DNA of 27,777 bases from an uncultured Victivallales bacterium. Its GTDB lineage: Bacteria > Verrucomicrobiota > Lentisphaeria > Victivallales > UBA1829. The DNA is taken from NCBI GenBank assembly GCA_934661375.1, contig CAKUJH010000040.1, forward strand, positions 1 to 27,777, in the 5' to 3' direction. This document shows positions 1-7,052 of the stretch, in pieces. The position numbers and the translations under genes are program-made. Within the stretch, counting starts at the first letter, position 1. Each line of letters starts with the position of its first letter. The notes under the pieces are model-generated. The model had not been told where the DNA came from. It saw nothing but the letters and a program-made list of their open reading frames with translations, and searched no databases.

Positions 1-125
1 CTTTGTATATTTTAAAATCAACGAACAGCAATCCCTTCATCAGGAAACAGCCTCAAATCCCTTTTGGCAGTGCCGTCATGCCGGACACAGTCTGACGATT
101 TTTGAAGAAAATGCTTTTAAGCGGC

Positions 126-154
126 TTGAAACATTGAGTTTCGCGGAGTACTGT
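126..154 (+). promoter_or_regulatory. Possible promoter of the thioredoxin-like gene
   Basis: TTGAAA (126-131) and TACTGT (149-154) are separated by 17 bases and lie about 35 bases before the thioredoxin-like start. The -10 match is poor compared with the TATATT elements elsewhere in the window. Bases 1-125 hold no gene I can support; one forward frame is open from the window edge but runs on through the thioredoxin gene, so it is not trusted. Confidence 0.25.
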
Positions 155-188
155 ATCCCATATTCAACAACCATGGGGAGGTATGATT

Positions 189-626
189 ATGAAAAAAACA
201 CTGTTGGCTGTACTGCTGGTCTGCTTCGGAATCGCCGTTTCTGCGGCGGAAAGTGTGTGGATGACGGATTTCGCTGCGGCACGAAAAAAAGCCGCGGAAA
301 GCGGAAAAAACATGCTGGTGAATTTCACCGGTTCCGATTGGTGTCCGTGGTGCATACGACTTCAGAAAGAAGTTTTCAGTCAGAAGGAATTTCAGGATTT
401 CGCCGCCAAAAATCTGGTGCTGGTCATAGTGGATTTTCCGCGCCGCAAATGGCAGACGCCTGCCCAGAAACGCGCCAATGAAGAATTGCGTCAGCTGTAT
501 GGAGTGGAAGGGTACCCGACGGTTCTCCTCCTGACTCCCAAAGGAATGGTCAAGGCGCAGCTGGGTTATGAACCCGGCGGAGCCGCAAAATATGTGGAGA
601 AACTCCGCAAGCTCATGGAAAAATAA
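189..626 (+). CDS. Secreted thioredoxin-like protein (CPWC motif)
   Basis: Predicted thiol-disulfide protein of the thioredoxin fold, acting outside the cytoplasm. The 145-residue product has a typical signal peptide (residues 1-20, cleavage after VSAA), then a thioredoxin core with the redox motif WCPWC (cysteines 52 and 55) preceded by the strand MLVNFTGSD, and the cis-proline in GYPT (Pro110). The form, with an extended helix after the motif and little beyond the core, matches the DUF255/thioredoxin_7-like or DsbD-gamma-like small proteins. A GGGGAGG ribosome site (175-181) is too close to the ATG at 183 and correctly spaced for the ATG at 189, so I chose 189. It is followed 29 bases later by a zinc-ribbon membrane protein, perhaps co-transcribed. 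The partner (a DsbD-like reductant or a specific client) is not in the window. A role in disulfide reduction or isomerisation is inferred from the family. Confidence 0.88.
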   Translation: MKKTLLAVLLVCFGIAVSAAESVWMTDFAAARKKAAESGKNMLVNFTGSDWCPWCIRLQKEVFSQKEFQDFAAKNLVLVIVDFPRRKWQTPAQKRANEELRQLYGVEGYPTVLLLTPKGMVKAQLGYEPGGAAKYVEKLRKLMEK

Positions 627-655
627 AACTGCAATCAGCCAGCGAGACAATCACC

Positions 656-1168
656 ATGCACAGTTATTTCTGCGACCAGTGCAATCTGGAATTTGATGTG
701 GACGAAGAAATCGACGAAACGGAGGATTCCGTATTCTGTCCCGAATGCAAAATCCATCTGGCGCGTCCGCTTCCGGAAACACCGGAACGGATCATCGCCA
801 GGGAACGGCGTCTGCGCAGAGCCAGAGCCGCCCAGTACAAACAGCTGATGCGGCTGATTCTGTTCACCCTCATCGTTCTGGTAATTGTGAATGCGGCGGT
901 TCTGTACAACAGCCGTTCCGCCTGGCTGATGCTGACGGCAGGAATCATTCTGGGTATTCCTGCCGGCTGCTGGACCCGCCGCATCACCTATGAACGTTCC
1001 TGGAGATCCGCCGTACTGGCTGCCGTGATGATGCTGATTGTTGAAACGGCGATTCTCGGAACGCTGTATCTTTGCCATAAACTGCAGATGAATGCGGCGG
1101 TCATGAACCTGATCGCGGGAATCATTCCGGCAGGCTGTATTGCATCTTATGAAAAAGAATCTCAGTGA
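656..1168 (+). CDS. Zinc-ribbon multi-pass membrane protein, unknown function
   Basis: The 170-residue product starts with a small zinc ribbon, CDQC (Cys6, Cys9) and CPEC (Cys28, Cys31), separated by a very acidic loop. A basic, Arg-rich linker (about 45-62) follows, then four hydrophobic segments at roughly 65-84, 90-106, 117-139 and 146-163. The layout places the zinc ribbon in the cytoplasm next to the membrane. I do not recognise a named family; zinc-ribbon plus membrane architecture is common among bacterial proteins without a known role. No strong ribosome site is visible (only GCGAGA), and it may be translated from the thioredoxin transcript. Its last seven bases overlap the convergent lipoprotein gene at 1162-1491, so the two transcripts must collide or terminate inside each other's coding region. 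Confidence 0.8.
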   Translation: MHSYFCDQCNLEFDVDEEIDETEDSVFCPECKIHLARPLPETPERIIARERRLRRARAAQYKQLMRLILFTLIVLVIVNAAVLYNSRSAWLMLTAGIILGIPAGCWTRRITYERSWRSAVLAAVMMLIVETAILGTLYLCHKLQMNAAVMNLIAGIIPAGCIASYEKESQ

Positions 1169-1491
1169 GCGGACCTGCCGGCTTTTTCCAGCTCCACCAC
1201 ATAGCCGTTGGTCTGATCGCCGGTTTCAAAAGTGATTTCGGTTCTGTCATTTTCCGCAGTGCTTCCGTTCACGGAACTGCCCCGCTGCAAAGTAATCTGC
1301 GCGCGGCTTTTCTCCTTCATCACAATATGCACCGCCTGACCGTACCGGATATGAGCGGATATTCCATGTTCCAGATCCGGTTCAAAAGACATGTCGGCTC
1401 CGTTGAAATAACTTACGGCATTATGTCCGCAGCCGCCGGACAATACGGCGGTGCAGAGGATGATTCCGCATAAAAAAATTTTTCTGTTCAT
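1162..1491 (-). CDS. Small predicted lipoprotein at the end of the phage-like operon
   Basis: 109-residue product starting at the ATG at 1491, which has a good GGGAGAT ribosome site 2-8 bases upstream. The N-terminus (MNRKIFLCGI...) is a lipoprotein-type signal ending in LSGGC, where Cys20 or so would be lipidated; the -3 residue is Ser rather than the usual Leu. The mature part is hydrophilic, has a short run of beta-like segments and no motif I recognise. It is the last gene of the minus-strand run and directly follows the XhlA-like gene, a position where phages often carry an outer-membrane spanin lipoprotein (Rz1 type). At about 90 mature residues it could fill such a role, but it is not proline-rich like classical Rz1. 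The spanin idea is inference from position and lipobox only; a bacterial lipoprotein gene bordering the phage-like segment is the alternative. Confidence 0.72.
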   Translation of the reverse strand: MNRKIFLCGIILCTAVLSGGCGHNAVSYFNGADMSFEPDLEHGISAHIRYGQAVHIVMKEKSRAQITLQRGSSVNGSTAENDRTEITFETGDQTNGYVVELEKAGRSAH

Positions 1492-1507
1492 AATATCTCC
1501 CGCTGTG

Positions 1508-1753
1508 TTACCGGAACCAGGCGCCGACTGCAATTCCGGCATTGATGACAAATGCCGCAGCCGCCGCCAGTTTTCCATAATTTTTCCGTTCACTCTGCAC
1601 CGTAAGTTCCAGGGACTGAACTCGGTTTTCCAGCATTTCCACTTTCTGCATCATGCCCGGCTGACCGGCTCCCCGCACCAGCCGCTGAAGCAGTTCCAGC
1701 CGGGTTTCCATGCGTCCGAGCCGGTCAATCACATCCCGTTCAAAATTCTTCAT
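1508..1753 (-). CDS. XhlA/holin-like protein (coiled coil plus C-terminal membrane anchor)
   Basis: 81-residue product starting at 1753, preceded by a strong GGAGGA ribosome site; it overlaps the upstream gene by 14 bases. Residues 1-60 are two amphipathic helices with heptad spacing (for example VIDRLGRMETRLELLQRLV and VEMLENRVQSLELTVQ), and residues about 62-79 form one Ala-rich hydrophobic segment, ending in a single Arg. This architecture is that of XhlA/haemolysin-type phage lysis accessory proteins, which sit at the inner membrane and work with a holin. No separate classic holin with two or three membrane segments is visible. The neighbours (phospholipase A2-like gene before, lipoprotein after) suggest a lysis-like end of the module. 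Function is inferred from architecture and position, not from a conserved motif. Confidence 0.72.
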   Translation of the reverse strand: MKNFERDVIDRLGRMETRLELLQRLVRGAGQPGMMQKVEMLENRVQSLELTVQSERKNYGKLAAAAAFVINAGIAVGAWFR

Positions 1754-2174
1754 TCCGGATTCCTCCGTCTTCTTTTTCCCGGAAATTATATCCGGCTCTG
1801 CCGAATGCCTGACAATAATTCGCCCAGCGGCGGGCTCTGTTGAGCCAGGCATACCGCAAAGGCGACCACCACGGGTATTCCGCTTTCACCAGACGCCCGC
1901 AATTGCGCCGGAAACGCTCATTGGCGGCGGTGAAGTCCGTCTCGTCCCCGCCGATGAAATATTCCAGATCATGAATCAGCGCTGCCGGTTCAAACAGCTC
2001 CGCACTGCGGGTTACCGCCTGACGCAGCCAGTCGGGAAAACGGTCCGGACCGATGCCGTTGTAAATGACCGCCAGCTCAACCGTATCATACTCATGCAGG
2101 AAATCAGCTCCCTCCAGCTGAAGCTGTTCCGCCTTGTCCTGCAGTCTTTTGAGTTTTTCTGTTCCGCATATCAT
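1740..2174 (-). CDS. Phospholipase A2-like protein of the phage-like module
   Basis: 144-residue product whose ATG overlaps the stop of the preceding gene (ATGA at 2171-2174), so translation is coupled. The middle carries NGIGPD (about 39-44), then AALIHDLEY (about 65-73) and, eleven residues after its Tyr, TAANERF. This order resembles the calcium loop (G-x-G), the catalytic His-Asp dyad with Tyr (HDxxY) and the following helix with D/N-x-x-F seen in phospholipase A2-like folds such as parvovirus VP1 and the phage DUF1353 family. No disulfide-forming cysteines surround it; two Cys are scattered. A Trp/Arg-rich C-terminal region follows. It could be a lipid-acting enzyme aiding entry or lysis, or a non-catalytic relative. 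The motif match is seen by eye; activity is inference. Confidence 0.75.
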   Translation of the reverse strand: MICGTEKLKRLQDKAEQLQLEGADFLHEYDTVELAVIYNGIGPDRFPDWLRQAVTRSAELFEPAALIHDLEYFIGGDETDFTAANERFRRNCGRLVKAEYPWWSPLRYAWLNRARRWANYCQAFGRAGYNFREKEDGGIRNEEF

Positions 2175-2647
2175 TCTTCACCTCCGGCAGCGTTTGCCGC
2201 TTCTTCGTTGAGTTCGCGGATGGTATATGGCGGCGGAGTGTGCGCATCAGCGGTCAGCTCAATCGCGTCCAAGTCGGACAATGATTCCGTCGCCGCGATG
2301 CTGTCCTTGACCTGATAGTATGCCGCCCACAGATTCATGACCCACATCATGACCGCTTTCCCTTTTGCGCTGCCGCCGTTGGCGCAGACTACCGCCAGAG
2401 TCAAGTCTTCGGCGTCCACATGTCGGGTCTGGAAGGATTTGTAATTCTCCCACAGACGGCGGACCGCATCTTCCTTTGCCGCTTCCAGATTGCAGACCAA
2501 TATGCCGCCGGACACTTTCACTTTGCGTCCGGCACAGGCATTCCATTCGGATTCAGCGATTTCCACATACGGTGCGGATACATCCAGCGAGCCGTCGTAT
2601 GCCGCAATGACTGCCCCGGTCGAACTTTCATACTGAACTTTAATCAT
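2171..2647 (-). CDS. Fibre-assembly-chaperone-like protein, phage-derived
   Basis: 158-residue product starting at 2647 with an AAAGGAG ribosome site. The N-terminal 50 residues read as beta strands with a repeated 'value/argument' pattern (MIKVQYESSTGAVIAAYDG ... VKVSGGILV) typical of small phage proteins that sit next to tail fibres. The remainder is mainly helical with a central KEDAVRRLWENYKSFQT helix and ends in an acidic, Ala-rich tail. It directly follows the fibre-like 371-residue gene (1 base gap plus ribosome site), the usual place of a tail fibre assembly protein (Tfa or DUF4376-type). I see no conserved motif that proves this family. The role as a fibre chaperone is an inference from size, position and helix content. 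Confidence 0.75.
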   Translation of the reverse strand: MIKVQYESSTGAVIAAYDGSLDVSAPYVEIAESEWNACAGRKVKVSGGILVCNLEAAKEDAVRRLWENYKSFQTRHVDAEDLTLAVVCANGGSAKGKAVMMWVMNLWAAYYQVKDSIAATESLSDLDAIELTADAHTPPPYTIRELNEEAANAAGGEE

Positions 2648-2648
2648 C

Positions 2649-3764
2649 TCAAACTCCTTTGCATTTATAAAGTTTTTTGTGGGAATAACTCAAAACGGTT
2701 TCACCGTTTTCCAGATATGCCTGATAGTACCAGTTTTTCGGACAGAATACTGTCATGTATTCACCGGACGCGCCGTTCGCGCCGACCCACATTCCGAACG
2801 GTGTTCCGTTCAAAGCGGAGGAATCAGGACCGATCATCACGCCGCCCGTGGTACTGCCCAGAAAACTCACGGAAATCCAGCACGCGGCAGACGCCTGATA
2901 AATGGTATTCCAGGCAGGAATGTCAGCCGCCTGGTCCGGATCCGGTGCAAGCCAGTTCAACATCTGTTCTCCGGTAACAGCCCGGCTCTCAATCATTCCG
3001 GAAACGGCTGCACTGGTGGCATATCCGCCGGAAGAAACAACCTGCATCACGCCGGCGGAATCCAATCTGGTTTCCGACAGCACAGTCATGCTTCCTCCCA
3101 GTGCCGTTATACTGCTTTCCGCCGAACTCACCCGCGCATCCAGCGCCTGCAAGGAACTGCTGTTCGCATTCATTCCTCCGGACACCATCCCCAGACTTCC
3201 GCTCAACGCCGTTATACTGCTTTCCGCCGAACTCACCCGCGCATTTAGCGCCGACGTAACCGCTGTATCGGTCTTGCCGGCAAACAGAACTGCGGCAGCG
3301 GTTTTTTCCAGATATTTGGTCTCGGCTTCCGAAGGCAGTTCTCCGTCCGTGTCCGGGTCCAGAATCATGCGTCCTTCGACCGGAAACGAAATGTACCAGA
3401 CCCGCGCCCCGGAACTGTCCAGTCCGGCAAGCTCAAAATACGCATGTTTCTTTTCCTGTCCGTCCACGGCATTCAGAAAAGCGGCGGTATTGGCGTTGAG
3501 CGGCACATGAATCCCGGATTCGTCCGCAGTGATCTGCGTTCCTGTCGTTCTCACTTCGGCTGGCGTAGACGACAAATAATCGAACGCCACGGCTGCCCGG
3601 TAGGCTTTCACGTCCGACGGAATGACCACGCTGCCGCTGTCATCCACCGGAACAATTTTCCAGACAGATTTCTCCGCAAACGAAATTTCCGGACGGCTGG
3701 ACACAGCATCACCGGCGGCATCGCAAAGTGTCCGGCGGACAACATTGTAATAAATGATTTGCAT
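2649..3764 (-). CDS. Fibre/upper-baseplate-like protein with heptad repeats
   Basis: 371-residue product with a GGAGG ribosome site 11 bases before the ATG at 3764. Residues 1-135 form a beta-rich domain with alternating strands and the phrases WKIVPVDDSG and AYFELAGLDSSGARVWYISFPV, similar in style to the N-terminal domain of siphophage upper baseplate proteins (BppU, DUF2479). Residues about 150-235 form a Ser/Ala-rich coiled coil in which the unit ARVSSAESSITAL occurs at 175-187 and again at 210-222, exactly 35 residues (five heptads) apart. The C-terminal 130 residues are Gly/Trp/Tyr-rich, as in receptor-binding tips. The shape is that of a trimeric phage fibre: attachment domain, coiled-coil shaft, binding tip. 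Target and trimer state are inferred. Confidence 0.82.
   Translation of the reverse strand: MQIIYYNVVRRTLCDAAGDAVSSRPEISFAEKSVWKIVPVDDSGSVVIPSDVKAYRAAVAFDYLSSTPAEVRTTGTQITADESGIHVPLNANTAAFLNAVDGQEKKHAYFELAGLDSSGARVWYISFPVEGRMILDPDTDGELPSEAETKYLEKTAAAVLFAGKTDTAVTSALNARVSSAESSITALSGSLGMVSGGMNANSSSLQALDARVSSAESSITALGGSMTVLSETRLDSAGVMQVVSSGGYATSAAVSGMIESRAVTGEQMLNWLAPDPDQAADIPAWNTIYQASAACWISVSFLGSTTGGVMIGPDSSALNGTPFGMWVGANGASGEYMTVFCPKNWYYQAYLENGETVLSYSHKKLYKCKGV
3103..3244 (-). repeat. Exact 37-base direct repeat encoding the coiled-coil unit
   Basis: Bases 3103-3139 and 3208-3244 are identical over 37 bases, with a 105-base period. The period is 35 codons, that is five heptads, so gain or loss of a unit keeps both the frame and the coiled-coil register. 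Exact nucleotide identity, where synonymous changes would be tolerated, suggests recent duplication or continuing gene conversion. Confidence 0.9.
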
Positions 3765-3786
3765 ATGAAAAAAATCCTCCTTCTCT

Positions 3787-5352
3787 TTATTTCTTGCTTT
3801 CCAGTTTGGAAACTCTGGTTTCCAGACTGGATATACGCGTTGTCCGGTTGTCTAATGTGTCTTCCAAGCTGCGTATTTTTTTGTTCAGATCGCTGCCCTG
3901 ACTGCTGATGCTGCTTTCCAGTTTTCGGCGCAGCCACGGACCGTATCCGTTGTCTGCAAATACGGGATTGCGGTTAAGGATTTCCACTTTCGCCACGCCT
4001 GAATTATCCTCGTCTCCTGTATTCACCGAATAATAATAACGGCAGTACGGAACCTTTACCGAAACGTCGGAGATAAAACCGGGGTCTGGGGCCAATAATT
4101 CGTTTTTCTGTCCGTCTTTCAGTTCCAGTTTACGAGTTTTGCTGTCTGTTGGGTTTTCCCGCGAATAAGACCACACCGCGTAAATGTAATGCCAGCCTTC
4201 TGTTGTTTTTAAATCCATTTTCGAACCAGCCATATATCCCACATTGGTATATATGGTTGGGAATTGGATTTTCTTGTTTGCTGTGTCGACACTTACCCCC
4301 AATGGCAATTCCGGAAACGAAATACTGATTACATCAGATCTGTATTGGCTCACATAATGTATATACGGGTATTCTCTAAGGCCGGGTGCTGACAGATACG
4401 CCAGTGCAGTGTAGTTGCGCAGACACGAACGCATTTGCAGTTTTTCGCCATGCATGCCATACAGTTCTCCTGGTTTCAAAGAATCGGAATTTCTCGTTTC
4501 CAGATACACAATATTCGCTTGCGGCTCGTAAACAAGATAAATCATTGCACTTGAGCTGTTTCCTGTCGGAAGGTCAATCATGCGCTTGACGTTCGTGAAA
4601 AAATCCCAGCTGTTATAACTGCTGAAACTTCTGAAGTCTCCGTTGATATACAACCCCCGCGTGTCCACAAAAACCCGTATCTTGGAGAAAATATTCGAAG
4701 AATCCGGAACATACGCAAAATCCAAACGGATTCCAAACTGATTCCAGGTTTCCCCTCTTCTCCACGCCCCATCGGAATATTGCGAAAGATTAATCGTGTC
4801 CGTATAGTATCGTTCCGTCTGAATGTCGCCCGCATCGTCCAGCCAGACTTTCCCGACCGCCAGAGCGCAGAATGAATCATTCCTGCTTGGATATGCCCCG
4901 AATGTCATCATTCTGGTTGTTCCGTCTGAATGCAAGGTCCGGTAAAAGTGAATGTACTGTCCCTTTTCCATCTGTCCTTTGGCAAGCACAATCGGTTCAT
5001 ACTGAATCGCGTAATAAATAGTTCCATCTGTATTGTACATTCCGGCATCCCACCATCCCTGATAATAAACGCGGGAGGGAAACATGACTACTTTCACCTC
5101 GTAGTTTCCGCCTTTCTCCTCGACTTCCAGATTCCACTGGTTCCCGCCGGAGCTGGTTTCCGCCGTTTTTCCGGAGAACTCCGGCTGTGCGCTCAGCAGA
5201 ATACCGCTCGGAGTATGCTGAGCAAAAACGGTCCGGTTGTCCGCAACGATCTGCGTGGAACGGAAGTATTCCGACGCCTGGGCAATCCAGCGCAGGACCG
5301 CCCGTTTCCAGTTCGGTTCACCTGACGGAATATTGACAGGAATATTTGCCAT
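3787..5352 (-). CDS. Large structural protein with C-terminal coiled coil, phage-like module
   Basis: 521-residue product. AAAGGAG lies 8 bases before the ATG at 5352 but only 2 before the ATG at 5358, so 5352 is chosen; it begins 2 bases after the previous stop. Residues 1-60 contain a basic amphipathic helix (KRAVLRWIAQASEYFRST) and an HTPSGILL strand, a style seen in phage tail adaptor proteins. Residues 60-470 are long, Tyr/Trp/Asn-rich beta segments without Cys pairs or catalytic motifs. The last 45 residues are a charged coiled coil (LNKKIRSLEDTLDNRTTRISSLE...), ending in KLESKK. This suggests an oligomeric fibre or baseplate component whose C-terminal helix packs with the fibre-like product of the next gene. 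I do not recognise a named family; a structural role is inferred from composition and context. Confidence 0.82.
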   Translation of the reverse strand: MANIPVNIPSGEPNWKRAVLRWIAQASEYFRSTQIVADNRTVFAQHTPSGILLSAQPEFSGKTAETSSGGNQWNLEVEEKGGNYEVKVVMFPSRVYYQGWWDAGMYNTDGTIYYAIQYEPIVLAKGQMEKGQYIHFYRTLHSDGTTRMMTFGAYPSRNDSFCALAVGKVWLDDAGDIQTERYYTDTINLSQYSDGAWRRGETWNQFGIRLDFAYVPDSSNIFSKIRVFVDTRGLYINGDFRSFSSYNSWDFFTNVKRMIDLPTGNSSSAMIYLVYEPQANIVYLETRNSDSLKPGELYGMHGEKLQMRSCLRNYTALAYLSAPGLREYPYIHYVSQYRSDVISISFPELPLGVSVDTANKKIQFPTIYTNVGYMAGSKMDLKTTEGWHYIYAVWSYSRENPTDSKTRKLELKDGQKNELLAPDPGFISDVSVKVPYCRYYYSVNTGDEDNSGVAKVEILNRNPVFADNGYGPWLRRKLESSISSQGSDLNKKIRSLEDTLDNRTTRISSLETRVSKLESKK

Positions 5353-5354
5353 GA

Positions 5355-6158
5355 TCATATCTCCTTTTTCCGGGAAGAAACTCTGGAATACAGATCCGGA
5401 TCCCAGCCGGACGCATTGCAGGACCGGGTGTACGTCAGAGTTGCCAGCCAGTATTTCCCTGTATAGGATACGCTGGCGTTGTCGCATTTCCAGCTGCCGC
5501 CGGTAATGGAAAAACATTCGGAAGGCGCACCGATCCGGTTGAGACGCGAACAGACATATTTGCCGCAGCCTGCCGCTGTTTTGCAGCGGACACTTTCCGT
5601 AACCTGATAGGTTGCCAGAGCAACATGCGTTACGCCCGGTTTCGTCGGATACTTCAGAATCGTCCAGACCCTGCCTTGCTCATCCCGGCTGTCCGGACAC
5701 TCCAGCGCGTATTTCACCCAGCGGTATTTTTTACCCTGATCCGCAGACAGAACCGTATCATATCCGGCTTTGTCCCACCAGGACGGCACAACGGATTCGC
5801 CGTTGGCTGCCAGCAGATAATGATTCCAGCATTTCCGGTAATTTTCCAGACTTTCCAGCGGCACGCTGACCAGTCCGCACGCCAGCTGTGCGGATTTTTC
5901 CCCGTACGCCGTACTGGGTGCATTGGAATAACTGCCCAGCCCGTTGTCCGGATCAAACCAGGCAATTTCACACTGCCAGATGTCTCCGTCCTTCTGACTC
6001 ATTACCGCGCGGCTGATATGCTCCCCACGGTCTTCCGAACTGCCGATCGGCAAACTGTCCAGCAGCTGTTTCATTTCCTCGAACGAACCCGTATGCACTT
6101 CGCTGCGGCTGCTGCCGCTTTCGTTCCGTTCAAATGTTTTTCCGCGATACGTAATCAT
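5355..6158 (-). CDS. Unknown protein of the phage-like module (267 aa)
   Basis: 267-residue product translated from the ATG at 6158, which overlaps the previous stop (ATGA); an AGGAG site lies 10 bases upstream. The first 90 residues mix acidic helices and strands (for example FEEMKQLLDSLPIG and IWQCEIAWFDPDNGLG). The second half is beta-rich with several Cys (KTAAGCGKYVCS, SECFS, WKCDN, TRSCNASGWDPDLYSR) and ends in a basic tail. No signal peptide or membrane segment is seen. I do not recognise the family. Its place between the coiled-coil protein at 6155-6625 and the large structural protein suggests a particle component or adaptor. The clustered cysteines could bind metal or form disulfides; neither can be shown here. 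Confidence 0.8.
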   Translation of the reverse strand: MITYRGKTFERNESGSSRSEVHTGSFEEMKQLLDSLPIGSSEDRGEHISRAVMSQKDGDIWQCEIAWFDPDNGLGSYSNAPSTAYGEKSAQLACGLVSVPLESLENYRKCWNHYLLAANGESVVPSWWDKAGYDTVLSADQGKKYRWVKYALECPDSRDEQGRVWTILKYPTKPGVTHVALATYQVTESVRCKTAAGCGKYVCSRLNRIGAPSECFSITGGSWKCDNASVSYTGKYWLATLTYTRSCNASGWDPDLYSRVSSRKKEI

Positions 6159-6625
6159 GTCCGTGCGCTCTCCTCTACTTTCTTGTTCAACTGTTCACAT
6201 AAATTCCGAATATTTTCCAGCAGTTTTGCGGATGATCTCACATTGTCTGAAATCATTTTGCGGAGATTTTCTCCGTCCGGCGTAACGCCGCCGAATCCGC
6301 CGGAATGCTGGTTCAGATGCAGAATAGTTCCGGCTTCTTCTGCGGTCAGAGCCGCCCTTTCGATTCCGTGTCCGTCTCTGAATGCCGCGGTTTCATAACC
6401 CGTATTCCCGTTCTCCATCGCATCCATAGCCCTGTCATACAACGTTGTTGTGCCATCAGGGACCTGCGGCTTTACGCGTGGATTGTCGAATTCCGCGCTC
6501 AAACGGCTTAGTTCGCTTTGGACACGAGTTGTCTGTAAAGACAATGTACAGATGAAATCATTCAAGTCATCAAGCATAAGTTTCATCGTTTTCATACTCT
6601 GCACCATCTTTTCAGTGCTGCTCAT
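6155..6625 (-). CDS. Unknown helical protein of the phage-like module (156 aa)
   Basis: 156-residue product with GAGAGGAAAAGAAAA before the ATG at 6625. It has a long N-terminal amphipathic helix (residues about 1-47, heptad-like, MKTMKLMLDDLNDFICTLS...), a Gly/Asn-rich central stretch (NGNTGYETAAFRDGHG, HLNQHSGGFGGVTPDG) and a C-terminal helix (about 115-153). There is no signal or membrane segment. The helix-loop-helix form could be a scaffold or connector protein. The stop overlaps the start of the next gene, so the two products are probably made in a fixed ratio. I do not recognise the family. Confidence 0.78.
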   Translation of the reverse strand: MSSTEKMVQSMKTMKLMLDDLNDFICTLSLQTTRVQSELSRLSAEFDNPRVKPQVPDGTTTLYDRAMDAMENGNTGYETAAFRDGHGIERAALTAEEAGTILHLNQHSGGFGGVTPDGENLRKMISDNVRSSAKLLENIRNLCEQLNKKVEESART

Positions 6626-6658
6626 TTTTCTTTTCCTCTCTTGTTTTTTCCTGTTGTT

Positions 6659-6994
6659 ATGCTATTGTATTCACCAAAGTTTGCTTTTTCAGGAGACTCT
6701 GATGACAAAAAATACCATTTCCAACATTCTCTCAAGGTTATCATTATCGGCGAAGTGATTGCCGCTATTGCCTTTGGTTACTTGGGTAGTAAAGACCATG
6801 AAAGTGATTTTTATTCCTATGGATTTTATACTTTTTGCTTTCTGGTCTGTTCCTATTTTGTCGGTATGGTTATTGCTATGGCGATAGCCAATCCTGACAG
6901 CAATCAGCCCAAGCCCAAAGAAGAAGAGCTTGTTCAGCATCGGGCAGCTCATGATTTGCCGGAACCGCTCCGGTCTCTGCATAAAAAAGATTGA
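6659..6994 (+). CDS. AT-rich small membrane protein, opposite strand inside the phage-like run (moron-like)
   Basis: About 111 residues if read from the ATG at 6659; a TTG at 6641 is possible. Two hydrophobic segments (VIIIGEVIAAIAFGYLG and a longer one, YTFCFLVCSYFVGMVIAMAIA) flank a short polar loop, followed by a hydrophilic tail rich in Pro, Glu and Gln. It is the only plus-strand gene in the minus-strand run and occupies the 427-base gap at 6626-7052, which is visibly richer in A/T than its neighbours. This is how cargo genes (morons) sit in prophages. The start is uncertain. The only good ribosome site (AGGAG, 6691-6695) precedes an ATG at 6702 in another frame, which makes an 18-codon peptide whose TGA overlaps an in-frame GTG at 6755. 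Either that peptide is a coupled leader, the gene starts at 6755, or a frameshift has damaged it. Function unknown. Confidence 0.55.
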   Translation: MLLYSPKFAFSGDSDDKKYHFQHSLKVIIIGEVIAAIAFGYLGSKDHESDFYSYGFYTFCFLVCSYFVGMVIAMAIANPDSNQPKPKEEELVQHRAAHDLPEPLRSLHKKD

Positions 6995-7052
6995 TTTTTG
7001 AAACTTCATTCTTCTCATTTCTCTGTTTTTTGTAAATTACTGTTTATCGGTT

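Noticed and set aside
2..481. Plus-strand frame open from the window edge through the thioredoxin gene
   Set aside because: It would overlap the thioredoxin gene by about 290 bases; only its first part could be the tail of an upstream gene, and nothing in it is recognisable.
5355..6158. Possible diversity-generating retroelement target in the beta-rich 267-residue protein
   Set aside because: No reverse transcriptase, template repeat or adenine-biased variable region was seen nearby.
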